A stretch of 64,000 nucleotides of DNA from Mycolicibacterium rutilum (GTDB lineage: Bacteria > Actinomycetota > Actinomycetes > Mycobacteriales > Mycobacteriaceae), in contig NZ_LT629971.1 in NCBI RefSeq assembly GCF_900108565.1, forward strand, positions 1,984,001 to 2,048,000, read 5' to 3'. How positions within the stretch are numbered: position 1 is the stretch's first letter; every line of letters starts with the position of its first letter. Made by a program: the position numbers and the translations under genes. Below the pieces are notes generated by a model, which saw only the letters and a program-made list of their open reading frames with translations, ran no database searches and had not been told where the DNA came from. This document shows, in pieces, positions 41,644-49,920 of the stretch.

Positions 41644-42882
41644 CTACCCGCCGAAGAGCTGAACTCCTGCCCACAATCCCACCACCGACAGCACCAGCGT
41701 GGCGGGCACCGTGCACAGCCCGATACGGCTGAACTCGACGGGCCCCGCGGTGAGGTCGCGCCGCACGACGCCGCGCCACAGCAGGTTGGCCAGTGACCCG
41801 ACATAGGTCAGGTTGGGGCCGATGTTCACGCCGATCAGCACGGCCAGTACGGCGGCCGGCCCGGAGGCGGCGACCAGCGGCAGCAGCACCAGCACGGCGG
41901 GCAGGTTGTTGACCAGATTCGAGAGCACCGCCGCCACCGCGGCGATGCCGAGCAGCGCGGGTAGCGATGTACCGTCGGGCAGCACGCCCTGCATGGCGTC
42001 GCCGAGGCCGTTGACCATGACCGCGTCGACCACCACGCCGAGGCACAGCACGAAGACCAGGAACGGCACGTCGGCGGCGCTGAGCAGGTGGCTGGGCGTG
42101 CTGCGGCGCCGGACCAAAGACTGTGTGCCGAGCACGATCACGCCGCCGAGCGCCGCCCACGCGGGCGAGAAGCCGAGCATCGATGTCACGACGAACCCGG
42201 CCAACGTCGCGCCCAGCACCGCCAGGGCGAACACCGGCAGATGGATCTCCGCGTGCGACTCGACCACCGGCGGCGTGGCCAGCTCGCGACGGAAAACCCA
42301 ACGCAGCACCACGAATTCGACTGCTATCGCGGCCAGCCACGGCAGCGACATGAGCGCGGTGAAATGCAGGAACGAGATGCCTGCGGTCGCGAACGCCAGC
42401 AGGTTGGTTAAGTTCGACACCGGAAACAGCAGCGACGCGCTGTTGGCCAGATGTGCCGTCGCGTAGGCGTGCGGTGCGGCGGGCACCTGCAGCAGCCGGG
42501 CCATCGCCAGCACCACCGGCGTGAGCAGCACGACGGTCGCGTCCAGGCTGAGGATCGCCGTCGTGGCCGCCGCGATCACGAAAACCATTGCCAGTAACCT
42601 GTTTTGACTGCTCCCGGCGGTGCGGGCCATCACCGCGCCCGCCGCCCGGAACACGCCTTCGTCGGCGCACAGCCGGGCGAGCACCAGCACCGCGGCCAGG
42701 AAGCCGACCACGGGCAACAATCGCTGTACTTCGGCGAGCGCCTCGTCGACCGAGATGACGTCGAGGCCGATCAGCAGCGCGGCCGCGGGCACCGCGACGA
42801 CGGCCTCGGGCCAGCGGTGCGGGCGCACGACGGCGAACACCAGGACGACCGCCAGTGCGGCCAGCGCCAGCGTCAGCGCCAC
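41644..42882 (-). CDS. ArsB/NhaD-type ion transporter (Rv3578-like)
   Basis: The 412-residue protein has about eleven transmembrane helices in two repeated halves and the IT-superfamily motifs LSLDATVVLLTPV and LSNLVNNLPAVLVLLP. M. tuberculosis Rv3578 is named arsB2. The transported ion is unknown; arsenite is only a family name, and no ars regulator is nearby. It overlaps the upstream MBL gene by ten bases. Confidence 0.85.
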   Translation of the reverse strand: MALTLALAALAVVLVFAVVRPHRWPEAVVAVPAAALLIGLDVISVDEALAEVQRLLPVVGFLAAVLVLARLCADEGVFRAAGAVMARTAGSSQNRLLAMVFVIAAATTAILSLDATVVLLTPVVLAMARLLQVPAAPHAYATAHLANSASLLFPVSNLTNLLAFATAGISFLHFTALMSLPWLAAIAVEFVVLRWVFRRELATPPVVESHAEIHLPVFALAVLGATLAGFVVTSMLGFSPAWAALGGVIVLGTQSLVRRRSTPSHLLSAADVPFLVFVLCLGVVVDAVMVNGLGDAMQGVLPDGTSLPALLGIAAVAAVLSNLVNNLPAVLVLLPLVAASGPAAVLAVLIGVNIGPNLTYVGSLANLLWRGVVRRDLTAGPVEFSRIGLCTVPATLVLSVVGLWAGVQLFGG

Positions 42883-43793
42883 GGATCGTCGCGTTGCCAG
42901 AGCACGGGCAGGTGCATGGCCACGCCGTCGGCGTCGGCCAACCGCGACAGCACCCGCATCGAGGCGTCGAGATCGTCGGCCGCGTAGGGCAGCGCGCGCA
43001 ACGGTTCGTGCAGCGGGCGGAAGAAGTCGTCCCAGTGGATCAGCACCACACGGCGGGCGCCTACGGTGCGGACGGTTTCGCTCCAGTAGTCGAGGAGATA
43101 ACTCTCGGGCTGCAGCCCGAGTTGGCCGACGCCCAGGTACACCACGTCCGCCGAGTGGCCGGCCAGCGCGCCGGGAAGGAAGCCGGCGCTGCCGACGATG
43201 AGCAGCCGCCGGCCCGACGGCCGGTGGTGCACGAGCGTCGACCAGGCCTCACCGCACCGGTAGGCCGACGCCTTGACCGGCGGCACCACCGGTCGGTCGA
43301 TGGTGCCCGGGAAACGGTCCGGCGGGCAGTGGTTGCCCACGATCAGCGTGACGTCGTAGTGGCCGAGTCCGATCGCCGCGCCGGGCGTCGCGACGACGAT
43401 GCGGTCCGCGGGCAGCCGGTGCCCGCGACCTACCTGGGCTGCCGACTCGCCGCCGACCAGTGTGGCGCCGGTCCGCTCGGCCACCACTGCGCTGTCGAGC
43501 GCGTGGTCGTAGTGCGTGTGCACCGGAAGTACCGCCGCCAGCCGGTCGACACGCAGCCGGGCCAGGCAGCCGTCGATGCGCGGTGGCGACGGCGCGAGCC
43601 GCCGCAGTCCCACCGCGGCCAGGTTCGGTCGGGAGAAGAACCCGTCGGTCATCAGCGCCGACTCACCGTCGTCGATGAGCAGGGTGGTGACACCGGCCCA
43701 GGTCACCGTCAGCGGGGAATCCGCGGTGGCTTGCGGTGCGTCGAAGCGGCCCGCGTACTCGGCCAGGTCGGGCCGGCCCAACTTGAGGCGCAT
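42873..43793 (-). CDS. MBL-fold metallo-hydrolase (Rv3577-like)
   Basis: The 306-residue protein has the metallo-beta-lactamase motif HTHYDHALD and later metal ligands in VGSAGFLPG and LIHWDDFF regions, so it probably binds two zinc ions. The substrate is unknown. It matches M. tuberculosis Rv3577 and forms a pair with the ArsB-like carrier gene. Confidence 0.85.
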   Translation of the reverse strand: MRLKLGRPDLAEYAGRFDAPQATADSPLTVTWAGVTTLLIDDGESALMTDGFFSRPNLAAVGLRRLAPSPPRIDGCLARLRVDRLAAVLPVHTHYDHALDSAVVAERTGATLVGGESAAQVGRGHRLPADRIVVATPGAAIGLGHYDVTLIVGNHCPPDRFPGTIDRPVVPPVKASAYRCGEAWSTLVHHRPSGRRLLIVGSAGFLPGALAGHSADVVYLGVGQLGLQPESYLLDYWSETVRTVGARRVVLIHWDDFFRPLHEPLRALPYAADDLDASMRVLSRLADADGVAMHLPVLWQRDDPWR

Positions 43794-43802
43794 GCGCCAA
43801 CT

Positions 43803-44054
43803 CTAGGTGTGGCGCGTCCCGAACCGCCGCCGGAACTTCTCCACCTGACCGGCCGAGTCGATGTGGCGACGCGACCCGGTCCAGAACGGATGGGACGCAG
43901 CGCTGACGTCGACGACCACCAGTGGATAGAGCTGACCGTCTTCCCACTCGATGGTGCGGTCACTGGTGATCGTCGACCTGGTCAGGAACGCATCGCCGGT
44001 GGTGGCGTCCTTGAACACCACCGGGTGGTAGTCGGGATGGATTCCCTTTCTCAT
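43803..44054 (-). CDS. rpmE2: Zinc-free ribosomal protein L31 type B
   Basis: The 83-residue protein has the L31B start [14 protein letters not shown] and lacks the CxxC zinc ribbon of the normal L31. Zinc-free paralogues replace zinc-containing ones when zinc is short, saving zinc. It overlaps the mrf gene stop (ATGA), so the two are one operon below the Zur box at 45248. Confidence 0.93.
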   Translation of the reverse strand: MRKGIHPDYHPVVFKDATTGDAFLTRSTITSDRTIEWEDGQLYPLVVVDVSAASHPFWTGSRRHIDSAGQVEKFRRRFGTRHT

Positions 44055-45232
44055 CGGTCCTCACCTTCCTGCTGTGTGCTGAACTCGCCGATCTGCTCGG
44101 CCATGTCGCCGCACGGGTCCTCGTGCCAGTCGCCGAAGGGGTCCGGGTAACTCGGCCAGTCGTGCGGGTTCGACCACTCCTCATCGGTCAGCAGCGCACC
44201 TCGCAGTGCGTCGACGATGTCCTCGGGCTCCGCCCCGCACACCAGCACGGCGATCGACACGTGACGGTCGCCGAGCCGATCGTCCCAGTCGGCGGCGGCC
44301 AGCGCGCAGCGTTGCGGATCGGCGTAGGCGAGTTCGCTGGGGCTCAAAGCGGCCAACCAACGTCCTGCGTACTCGAAACGCATTCCGCCACCCGCTGATT
44401 CGAGCCACATGACATCGTCGAACCGGCTGGCCAGCCACATCCGTCCCCGGGTTCGCACCACACCGTCGAGCAGCACATCCAGCGCATCATGGAGTCGCTG
44501 CGGATGAAACGGCCTGCGTGCGGAGAACAGCAACAACCCGACGTCACCGTCGGCGTCGAGCGGCGGTTGCCCGGCCAGCAACGGATCGTGAGGGCTGTGG
44601 CTGCGTCCCCGGCGGCAGTCCGGTTCGAGATTGGCCAGCGCCATCTCGATCCGTTCGACCCCGACGGTCAGACGTGCCCGGGGGGCGAGTCTGCGCAGCA
44701 CCTTGAGTGTCTGAGCATGCGGCCGTGTCAGGACGAGCGCGTCGGCGAACTCGGCCTGGCCGACGACCACCTGTGCGACCGTCCGGCCGTCGTCGAGGTC
44801 GTCGTCGCCGATCGCCTCATCGAGCCAGACGTTCGAATCGATACAGGTCACCACGGCCCCGATTCGAACGTCGCGCGCTGCGGGTCCGTCGACGTAGCCG
44901 GGCCCTACGCGAACCCGGACGTTTTCGATCGCCCAGCAGACCGGCTCCGGTTCGAGCCACGGCATCAGTTGCACCACAATGCGATCAACGTCGCCGCGGC
45001 GATGAAGCCGACGCAACAACACCAGCAGGTCGTTCCGGACGGTACAGGTGACACATCCCCTGACGAGTTCGAGCGGCCATTCCGATGTCCCGTTCGACGT
45101 CGTCACGCTGCGTACCACGACCTGGCCGTCGTAGACATGACGCACGACCACCGTGCCGGTCGCGCGAGACAGTACCGCCGCGACCTCACCGGTATCGCCC
45201 TGACCGCAGACCAGCACCACTGGAGTGCGCAC
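44051..45232 (-). CDS. mrf: CobW-like protein, MPY-recruitment factor
   Basis: The 393-residue protein belongs to the CobW/COG0523 group and is the likely homologue of M. smegmatis Mrf (M. tuberculosis Rv0106), which sends the hibernation factor Mpy to ribosomes in zinc-starved cells. A CxxC is present (Cys60, Cys63, in RGCVTCTVR). The P-loop is degenerate: the N-terminal GQGDTGEVA has no lysine, so GTPase action is doubtful. GTG 45232 follows GAAGGAGG. The Zur box is 15 bases upstream and is shared with the divergent rpmB operon. Confidence 0.88.
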   Translation of the reverse strand: MRTPVVLVCGQGDTGEVAAVLSRATGTVVVRHVYDGQVVVRSVTTSNGTSEWPLELVRGCVTCTVRNDLLVLLRRLHRRGDVDRIVVQLMPWLEPEPVCWAIENVRVRVGPGYVDGPAARDVRIGAVVTCIDSNVWLDEAIGDDDLDDGRTVAQVVVGQAEFADALVLTRPHAQTLKVLRRLAPRARLTVGVERIEMALANLEPDCRRGRSHSPHDPLLAGQPPLDADGDVGLLLFSARRPFHPQRLHDALDVLLDGVVRTRGRMWLASRFDDVMWLESAGGGMRFEYAGRWLAALSPSELAYADPQRCALAAADWDDRLGDRHVSIAVLVCGAEPEDIVDALRGALLTDEEWSNPHDWPSYPDPFGDWHEDPCGDMAEQIGEFSTQQEGEDR

Positions 45233-45247
45233 ACGACCTCCTTCAGT

Positions 45248-45262
45248 TGAAAATGGTTTTCA
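45248..45262. promoter_or_regulatory. Zur box between mrf-rpmE2 and rpmB-rpmG-rpsN-rpsR
   Basis: TGAAAA-TGG-TTTTCA is a perfect dyad that fits the mycobacterial Zur consensus TGAAAATnATTTTCA. It lies in the 61-base gap of two divergent operons that both encode zinc-sparing proteins. A -10 box TAGCGT (45270-45275) for the plus strand follows directly. Confidence 0.9.
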
Positions 45263-45293
45263 TTAACGTTAGCGTACGTGCGAAAGGAGGACC

Positions 45294-45530
45294 ATGTCTG
45301 CTCACTGTCAAGTGACCGGTCGATCACCCGGGTTCGGTAACAAGGTGTCGCATTCGCATCGGCGCACCCGTCGGCGCTGGAACCCGAACATCCAGACGAA
45401 GACCTACTATCTGCCGTCCGAGGGGCGCCGGGTAAGACTGCGGGTGAGTGCGAAAGGCATCAAGGTCATCGACCGTGACGGGATCGAGGCCGTGGTGGCG
45501 CGACTTCGCAAGCAAGGGCAGAAGATCTGA
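45294..45530 (+). CDS. rpmB: Zinc-free ribosomal protein L28
   Basis: The 78-residue L28 ([20 protein letters not shown]) lacks the second CxxC pair of the zinc form. A strong AGGAGG-type site (45285-45290) precedes it. It begins a four-gene overlapping operon of alternative ribosomal proteins. Confidence 0.93.
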   Translation: MSAHCQVTGRSPGFGNKVSHSHRRTRRRWNPNIQTKTYYLPSEGRRVRLRVSAKGIKVIDRDGIEAVVARLRKQGQKI

Positions 45531-45694
45531 TGGCCCGTACCGACATTCGACTGATCGTCAAGCTCCGCTCTACAGCCGGTACCGGCTACACCTATGTCAC
45601 ACGCAAGAACGGGCGCACTGACCCGGACCGGTTGGTGCTGCGCAAATACGACCCGATCATCCGGAAGCACGTCGATTTCCGCGAGGAGCGCTGA
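45530..45694 (+). CDS. rpmG: Zinc-free ribosomal protein L33
   Basis: A 54-residue protein ([20 protein letters not shown]) read between L28 and S14. It matches L33 of the kind without the CxxC zinc motif. The start and stop overlap both neighbours by one base (TGATG), so it is translationally coupled. Confidence 0.93.
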   Translation: MARTDIRLIVKLRSTAGTGYTYVTRKNGRTDPDRLVLRKYDPIIRKHVDFREER

Positions 45695-45993
45695 TGGCCA
45701 AGAAGTCCAAGATCGCCAAGAACGAACAGCGCCGGCTCATCGTGGCGCACTACGCGGAGCGCCGGGCCGAACTCAAGGATGCCGTCCGCCGGGGGACACC
45801 CGAAGAACGTGCTGCCGCGGTCGCAGCGCTGCAGAAGCTTCCGCGTGACGCCAGCCCGGTACGGTTGCGCAACCGCGACGTGGTCGACGGTCGACCGCGT
45901 GGGCACCTCCGCAAGTTCGGGCTGTCGCGGGTGCGGCTACGTGAGCTCGCGCATCGCGGTGAGCTACCCGGAGTGACGAAGGCGAGTTGGTGA
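45694..45993 (+). CDS. rpsN: Zinc-free ribosomal protein S14
   Basis: The 99-residue long form of S14 ([14 protein letters not shown], ending [17 protein letters not shown]) has no CxxC zinc finger; the zinc form is about 61 residues. The start overlaps the L33 stop. Confidence 0.94.
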   Translation: MAKKSKIAKNEQRRLIVAHYAERRAELKDAVRRGTPEERAAAVAALQKLPRDASPVRLRNRDVVDGRPRGHLRKFGLSRVRLRELAHRGELPGVTKASW

Positions 45994-46253
45994 GCAAGAT
46001 GGCGAAGAAGAAGGCCGCGCGGCGATCACCGGCGCCAGAGGTCAAGCGGCCCAAGCGCAACCCTCTCAAGGCTGCCGGAGTGGATCGCATCGACTACAAA
46101 GATGTGCACCTGCTCCGGACGTTCATCTCAGAGCGCGGCAAGATCCGGTCCCGGCGGGTGACGGAACTGACCCCGCAGCAGCAGCGACAGGTCGCGATCG
46201 CGATCAAGAACGCGCGTGAGATGGCGCTGCTGCCGTTCGGCCCCGCCCGCTGA
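45990..46253 (+). CDS. rpsR: Zinc-free ribosomal protein S18
   Basis: The 87-residue protein (basic N-terminus, then [22 protein letters not shown]) is an S18 paralogue, as in the altRP operons of mycobacteria. GTG 45990 overlaps the S14 stop (GTGA); ATG 45999 is the alternative. The 3' end overlaps the ANTAR ORF on the other strand by 50 bases. Confidence 0.92.
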   Translation: MSKMAKKKAARRSPAPEVKRPKRNPLKAAGVDRIDYKDVHLLRTFISERGKIRSRRVTELTPQQQRQVAIAIKNAREMALLPFGPAR

Positions 46254-46575
46254 CGGGTCCGGGCAAAAGAGGTAGAAGATCTATCCAAAGGCGTTGATCG
46301 CCAACGGTGCTCGCCGACTCTCGATCGCTCGTCGAGGCAATTGCCACGAGAGCAGCGGCGACCCGGCCCAGGGGCACGCCGGTTCGGTGTACCTCTTGTG
46401 CGATCTCATTGAACGCGTCGTTCTCTGAACACCCGCGAAGGCCGACGATGATGCCGACGGCGACGTCGATCACCCTGCGCGATTCCGACGGAAAGTGGCG
46501 GCATGGTTCATGAAGGTGCCTCCCGACGGTATCGAACTTATTGAAAATCATTTTCGACAACTCGCTGCCGACCAC
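46204..46575 (-). CDS. Small ANTAR-domain protein (start uncertain)
   Basis: The region near residues 34-80 reads [18 protein letters not shown] and [15 protein letters not shown], an ANTAR RNA-binding domain of the kind that ends GAF-ANTAR antiterminators. No GAF part is present. The frame can open at ATG 46575, but a Zur box and a -10 box (TAAGTT, 46535-46540) lie inside it. The best ribosome site GGGAGG (46519-46524) points to an ATG at 46511 in another frame. That reading stops after 13 codons, just on GTG codon VIDV of the ANTAR frame, so translation may be coupled or the gene may be frameshifted. Role unknown. Confidence 0.5.
   Translation of the reverse strand: MVGSELSKMIFNKFDTVGRHLHEPCRHFPSESRRVIDVAVGIIVGLRGCSENDAFNEIAQEVHRTGVPLGRVAAALVAIASTSDRESASTVGDQRLWIDLLPLLPGPVSGRGRTAAAPSHARS
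46542..46556. promoter_or_regulatory. Zur-type box at the ANTAR ORF
   Basis: TGAAAATCATTTTCG matches the consensus except at the last base. It lies just upstream of the TAAGTT -10 box for the minus strand. Confidence 0.75.
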
Positions 46576-46596
46576 TGTACCGTGACGGCTCGTAGA

Positions 46597-46611
46597 TGAA
46601 AATGACTTTCA
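46597..46611. promoter_or_regulatory. Zur-type box before the whiB-like gene
   Basis: TGAAAATGACTTTCA differs from the perfect palindrome at one base. It lies three bases before the AGGAGG ribosome site of the whiB gene, in its short leader if transcription starts near the TACCGT -10 box (46578-46583). Confidence 0.75.
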
Positions 46612-46623
46612 ATAGGAGGACCG

Positions 46624-46908
46624 ATGGACATTCCCCAGGTCGAGCGTGACCGTCCCTCGCGGCCCATCCGGGCCGAGAATGTGGACTGGCAACTGCGCGC
46701 CCGGTGTCGGGGTTTGCCGACCGAGATCTTCTTCGCCTTCGACAGTGTCCGAGGCTCTGACCGGACAGCGCGAGAAGAGGCCGCGAAGAAGGTCTGCCGA
46801 TCCTGCGTGGTGCATGGCGAGTGTCTGCGTTACGCCTTGGCATCGCTTGAGCCATGGGGGATCTGGGGGGCGACGACGCCGGCTGAGCGGAGAAGGATCG
46901 CAAGCTGA
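46624..46908 (+). CDS. WhiB-family Fe-S transcription factor
   Basis: The 94-residue protein has four Cys (28, 58, 61, 67) in the C-x29-C-x2-C-x5-C pattern for a [4Fe-4S] cluster and a WGIWGATTPAERR turn-plus-basic tail for sigma-factor and DNA contact. It is a full WhiB-like protein, but the subclass is not clear. The Zur box directly before its ribosome site (AGGAGG, 46614-46619) implies induction in zinc shortage. That would link zinc state to an iron-sulphur regulator. The Btu operon with its own riboswitch follows. Confidence 0.88.
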   Translation: MDIPQVERDRPSRPIRAENVDWQLRARCRGLPTEIFFAFDSVRGSDRTAREEAAKKVCRSCVVHGECLRYALASLEPWGIWGATTPAERRRIAS

Positions 46909-46975
46909 CGCGCCGACTGCTCAAGAAGGCGCTCAACATGACCGTGGACATCTGTGGCAAGATCATTTCCCGATA

Positions 46976-47082
46976 GGCGACGGCGAACCGAGGAAGCCGG
47001 TGTGAATCCGGCGCGGTCCCGCCACTGTGATCGGGCGGTCGATGCGATGCGGCCCGAGAGCCAGACACTCCTCATCGTCGCC
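46976..47082 (+). ncRNA. Cobalamin riboswitch before the Btu-type operon
   Basis: The closing stem GGCGACG/CGTCGCC pairs 46976-46982 with 47076-47082. Inside are the conserved core GGAAGCCGGTGTGAATCCGG (46992-47011), GGTCCCGCCACTGTGA (47015-47030) and the B12 box GAGCCAGACACTC (47058-47070). A hairpin with GGGG/CCCC arms may cover the GGAGAGG ribosome site before GTG 47124. B12 would then lower expression of the importer. Confidence 0.92.
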
Positions 47083-47123
47083 TCCTCACGAACTGGGGCG
47101 GATCTCCCCGGAGAGGATGGTCG

Positions 47124-48092
47124 GTGCGTAGGCACTTTCTCGTGGCGGTGATGACAGCGCTGCTGGCCGGGTGCGGTTCGCCCGCGCCGCCTGGCGTCCC
47201 GGGCAGCGGTGCACCCCATGGTTTCCCCGTGACTGTGACGAATTGCGGCGTCACCACCACCTACGACCGCCCGCCTGCACGGGCGGTGGCGCTGAATCAG
47301 CACGCGATAGAGACGATGCTTGCCCTCGACCTTCAGGACTCCATGGTCGGCACCGCGTTCCTCGATGACCAGATCCTGCCCGAGCACCGGGCCGCATACG
47401 AGTCGGTGCCGGTGCTGGCCGAAGAGTACCCGTCCTATGAAGTACTGCTGAACAGCGAGCCGGACTTCGTGTATGGCGGTTGGATGAGCGCGTTCGACGA
47501 GAAAGAGGGGCGTGATCGGCGACGGCTCGCCGATGCGGGGATCGCCACCCACCTCAACGCGGAGGATTGCGCCGATGGCCCCGTCACCATGGCGACTGCC
47601 GACGACGAAATTCGTACGCTGGGCCGGATTTTCGGCATTGGCCAGCGCGCGGAACGGGTGGTCGAGCAGCAGCGTCACACGTTCGAGGCGGCCCGCGCCG
47701 CGGTGGCTGACGCAGCTCCGGTCACCGTGGCGGTCTACGACAGCGGTGATACCACGGTGTACACCTCGGGCGGCCACGGCATCGGTGATCAGATCATCGA
47801 GGCGTCGGGCGCGGTGAACCTGTTCGCCGACGTGCCGAAGGTGTGGGCCGACGTTTCGTTCGAGCAGTTCGCCGAACGGGCCCCGGACGTCATCGTGATC
47901 TACGACTACGGTGATCAGCCGCTCGAGCACAAGAAGCGGTTCCTGCGGCAGCATCCGATGTTGCAGCAAGTGCCGGCGATACGTCACGAACGTTTCGCCG
48001 TGTTGCCGCTGTCCTCGATCACCGCCGGGGTCCGGGTCGGTCGTGCGGTCGATGAGCTTGCCCGGCAACTACATCCAGAGCAGTTCCGGTGA
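47124..48092 (+). CDS. Cobalamin-type ABC transporter substrate-binding lipoprotein
   Basis: The 322-residue precursor has a lipobox LLAGC (Cys17) and the two-lobe BtuF/FhuD fold: a first lobe (VVALNQHAIETMLALDL), a long linker helix and a second lobe with YDYGD. Many FecB-type proteins bind either B12 or iron chelates. The riboswitch upstream favours a corrinoid ligand. It overlaps the permease gene by four bases. Confidence 0.86.
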   Translation: MRRHFLVAVMTALLAGCGSPAPPGVPGSGAPHGFPVTVTNCGVTTTYDRPPARAVALNQHAIETMLALDLQDSMVGTAFLDDQILPEHRAAYESVPVLAEEYPSYEVLLNSEPDFVYGGWMSAFDEKEGRDRRRLADAGIATHLNAEDCADGPVTMATADDEIRTLGRIFGIGQRAERVVEQQRHTFEAARAAVADAAPVTVAVYDSGDTTVYTSGGHGIGDQIIEASGAVNLFADVPKVWADVSFEQFAERAPDVIVIYDYGDQPLEHKKRFLRQHPMLQQVPAIRHERFAVLPLSSITAGVRVGRAVDELARQLHPEQFR

Positions 48093-49141
48093 CGCCCACC
48101 CTCGCCGCGCAACCCCTGTATCGCCGTGTCCGCTACGGCGCGGTGCTGACCGTGCTGGCGATGCTCCTGCTGAGCAGCATGACGATGGGTGTCACCGCGG
48201 GGTCGGTCGCGATTCCGGCCGCCGAGGTGTGGGACATCCTTGCCCACCGAATCAGCCCGGTGCCGATGGGCGCCTCGTGGTCACCGGTGCGGGAAGCGAT
48301 TGTGCTCGATGCGCGGCTGCCGAGGGTGGTGTTGGCAGCCGTGGTCGGTGCAGGGTTGGCGGCCTGCGGTATGGCGTTACAGGCGGTGGTACGCAACCCG
48401 TTGGCCGACCCCATGCTGCTGGGCGTGTCCTCGGGCGCGTCGGTCGGCGCGGTGCTGGTGTTGGTGACCGGGTTCGGGCTCGGCCTGTTCGTGTTGCCGC
48501 TGGCGGCATTCGCGGGGGCGTTGACCGCGCTGGTCGCCGTCTACCTGCTCGCCCGGGCAGGCGGTCGGATGACCACGGTGCGGTTGATTCTCGCCGGCGT
48601 CGCGGTGGCGGAGGTGCTTTCGGCGGCGGCAAGCCTGTTGATCGTCACCTCCGATGACCCGCACAAGGCGCAGTCGGCGGTGCGCTGGATGCTCGGCGGC
48701 CTGGGCGGTACGACGTGGTCGATGGTGTGGCTGCCCGGTGCCATCGTGGCAGCCGGAACCGCGGCACTGCTGGCCGTGACGCGATCGCTGAACCTGCTCT
48801 ACACCGGGGAGGAATCCGCGACGGCGCTCGGTCTGGACGTGCACCGGTTCCGGGCCGGGATCTTCGTGGTCGTCGCGTTGATGGTCGGTGCCATGGTCGC
48901 GGTCAGCGGGTCGATCGGCTTCGTCGGCCTGATCATCCCCCACATCGTACGGATGCTCCTTGGTGCCGATCATCGGCGCGCCCTGCCGGCGGCCGCATTG
49001 CTGGGGGCGTCGTTCCTCATCGCCTGCGATGTGGTGGCGCGCACCATCGCCGCACCCGAGGAGCTGCCGGTCGGCATCCTCACCGCACTGGTCGGAGGCC
49101 CGTTCTTCCTGTGGTTGATGCGACGTGAGGCTCCGTCGTGA
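48089..49141 (+). CDS. FecCD-family ABC permease (BtuC-like)
   Basis: The 350-residue protein has about ten transmembrane helices and the family motifs LLGVSSGASVGAVL near the middle and GFVGLIIPHIVRMLLG near the end. It would be the membrane part of the importer. The start GTG 48089 overlaps the upstream stop (GTGA). Confidence 0.9.
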   Translation: MTPTLAAQPLYRRVRYGAVLTVLAMLLLSSMTMGVTAGSVAIPAAEVWDILAHRISPVPMGASWSPVREAIVLDARLPRVVLAAVVGAGLAACGMALQAVVRNPLADPMLLGVSSGASVGAVLVLVTGFGLGLFVLPLAAFAGALTALVAVYLLARAGGRMTTVRLILAGVAVAEVLSAAASLLIVTSDDPHKAQSAVRWMLGGLGGTTWSMVWLPGAIVAAGTAALLAVTRSLNLLYTGEESATALGLDVHRFRAGIFVVVALMVGAMVAVSGSIGFVGLIIPHIVRMLLGADHRRALPAAALLGASFLIACDVVARTIAAPEELPVGILTALVGGPFFLWLMRREAPS

Positions 49142-49920
49142 GCGCCGAGGTCCTCATCGACGACGTCACGGTGAACGTGGGTCGAAAGACGTTGCTGCAC
49201 AACGTTTCGGTCCGTATCGGCGCGGGCGAGCGGGTCGCGGTGGTGGGCCCCAACGGAGCAGGCAAGACCACGCTGCTGCGTACACTTTATCGGGTCCAGA
49301 GGCCGACGTCGGGGCACGTGACGATCGGCGGCGACGACGTCTGGCGCATGTCCGGCAAGCAGGTGGCGCGCCGGCTGGCGGCCGTGTTGCAGGACGCCAC
49401 CGGTGATTTCGAGCTCACGGTGTCCGACGTCGTTGCGATGGGACGAACGCCCTTCAAGCGTCCCTTCGACGGCGACAACGCCGACGATCACCGGATCATC
49501 GGCGAGACGCTCGCCGCCGTGGATCTCGGCGCATTGGCCGACGAGCCGTTCACCCGGCTCTCCGGTGGCCAGCGACAACGCGCGATGATCGCTCGCGCGC
49601 TTGCCCAGCGGACCGACGTGATCGTGTTGGACGAGCCGACCAACCATCTCGACCTGCGCCATCAGCACGAGGCACTGCACCTGTTGCGGGCGACCGGCGT
49701 CACCGTCATCGCAGCTCTACATGATCTGAATCTCGCAGCGGCCTATTGCGACCGGATCTGCGTCCTGGACCGCGGTCGCGTCGTCTCGATCGGCTCGCCG
49801 ACCGACGTGCTGACCGTCGAGATGTTGGCCGAGGTGTACGGTGTCGCCGCCCGCGTCGGGGTTGACCCCGACACAGAACGGCCGCGAGTCGACGTTCTAC
49901 CGAGAGTCGCGGTCCGATGA
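49138..49920 (+). CDS. ABC ATPase of the cobalamin-type importer (BtuD-like)
   Basis: The 260-residue protein has Walker A GPNGAGKTT, signature LSGGQRQR, Walker B VIVLDEPTNHLD and the His switch. It overlaps the permease and the FhuF-like gene by four bases each. Confidence 0.93.
   Translation: MSAEVLIDDVTVNVGRKTLLHNVSVRIGAGERVAVVGPNGAGKTTLLRTLYRVQRPTSGHVTIGGDDVWRMSGKQVARRLAAVLQDATGDFELTVSDVVAMGRTPFKRPFDGDNADDHRIIGETLAAVDLGALADEPFTRLSGGQRQRAMIARALAQRTDVIVLDEPTNHLDLRHQHEALHLLRATGVTVIAALHDLNLAAAYCDRICVLDRGRVVSIGSPTDVLTVEMLAEVYGVAARVGVDPDTERPRVDVLPRVAVR

Noticed and set aside
41644..42882. Arsenic-resistance function for the ArsB-like carrier
   Set aside because: No arsR, arsC or related gene is nearby, and the IT superfamily carries many different ions, so only a general call is made.
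43788..43799. Palindrome TGCGCATGCGCC-like sequence at the MBL gene start
   Set aside because: It is mostly the start codon context of the MBL gene in GC-rich DNA, and there is no second copy or promoter match.
46467..46511. Mini-ORF of 13 codons (ATG 46511, minus strand) after a good ribosome site
   Set aside because: Too short to claim as a gene; it is kept only as part of the argument about the ANTAR start.
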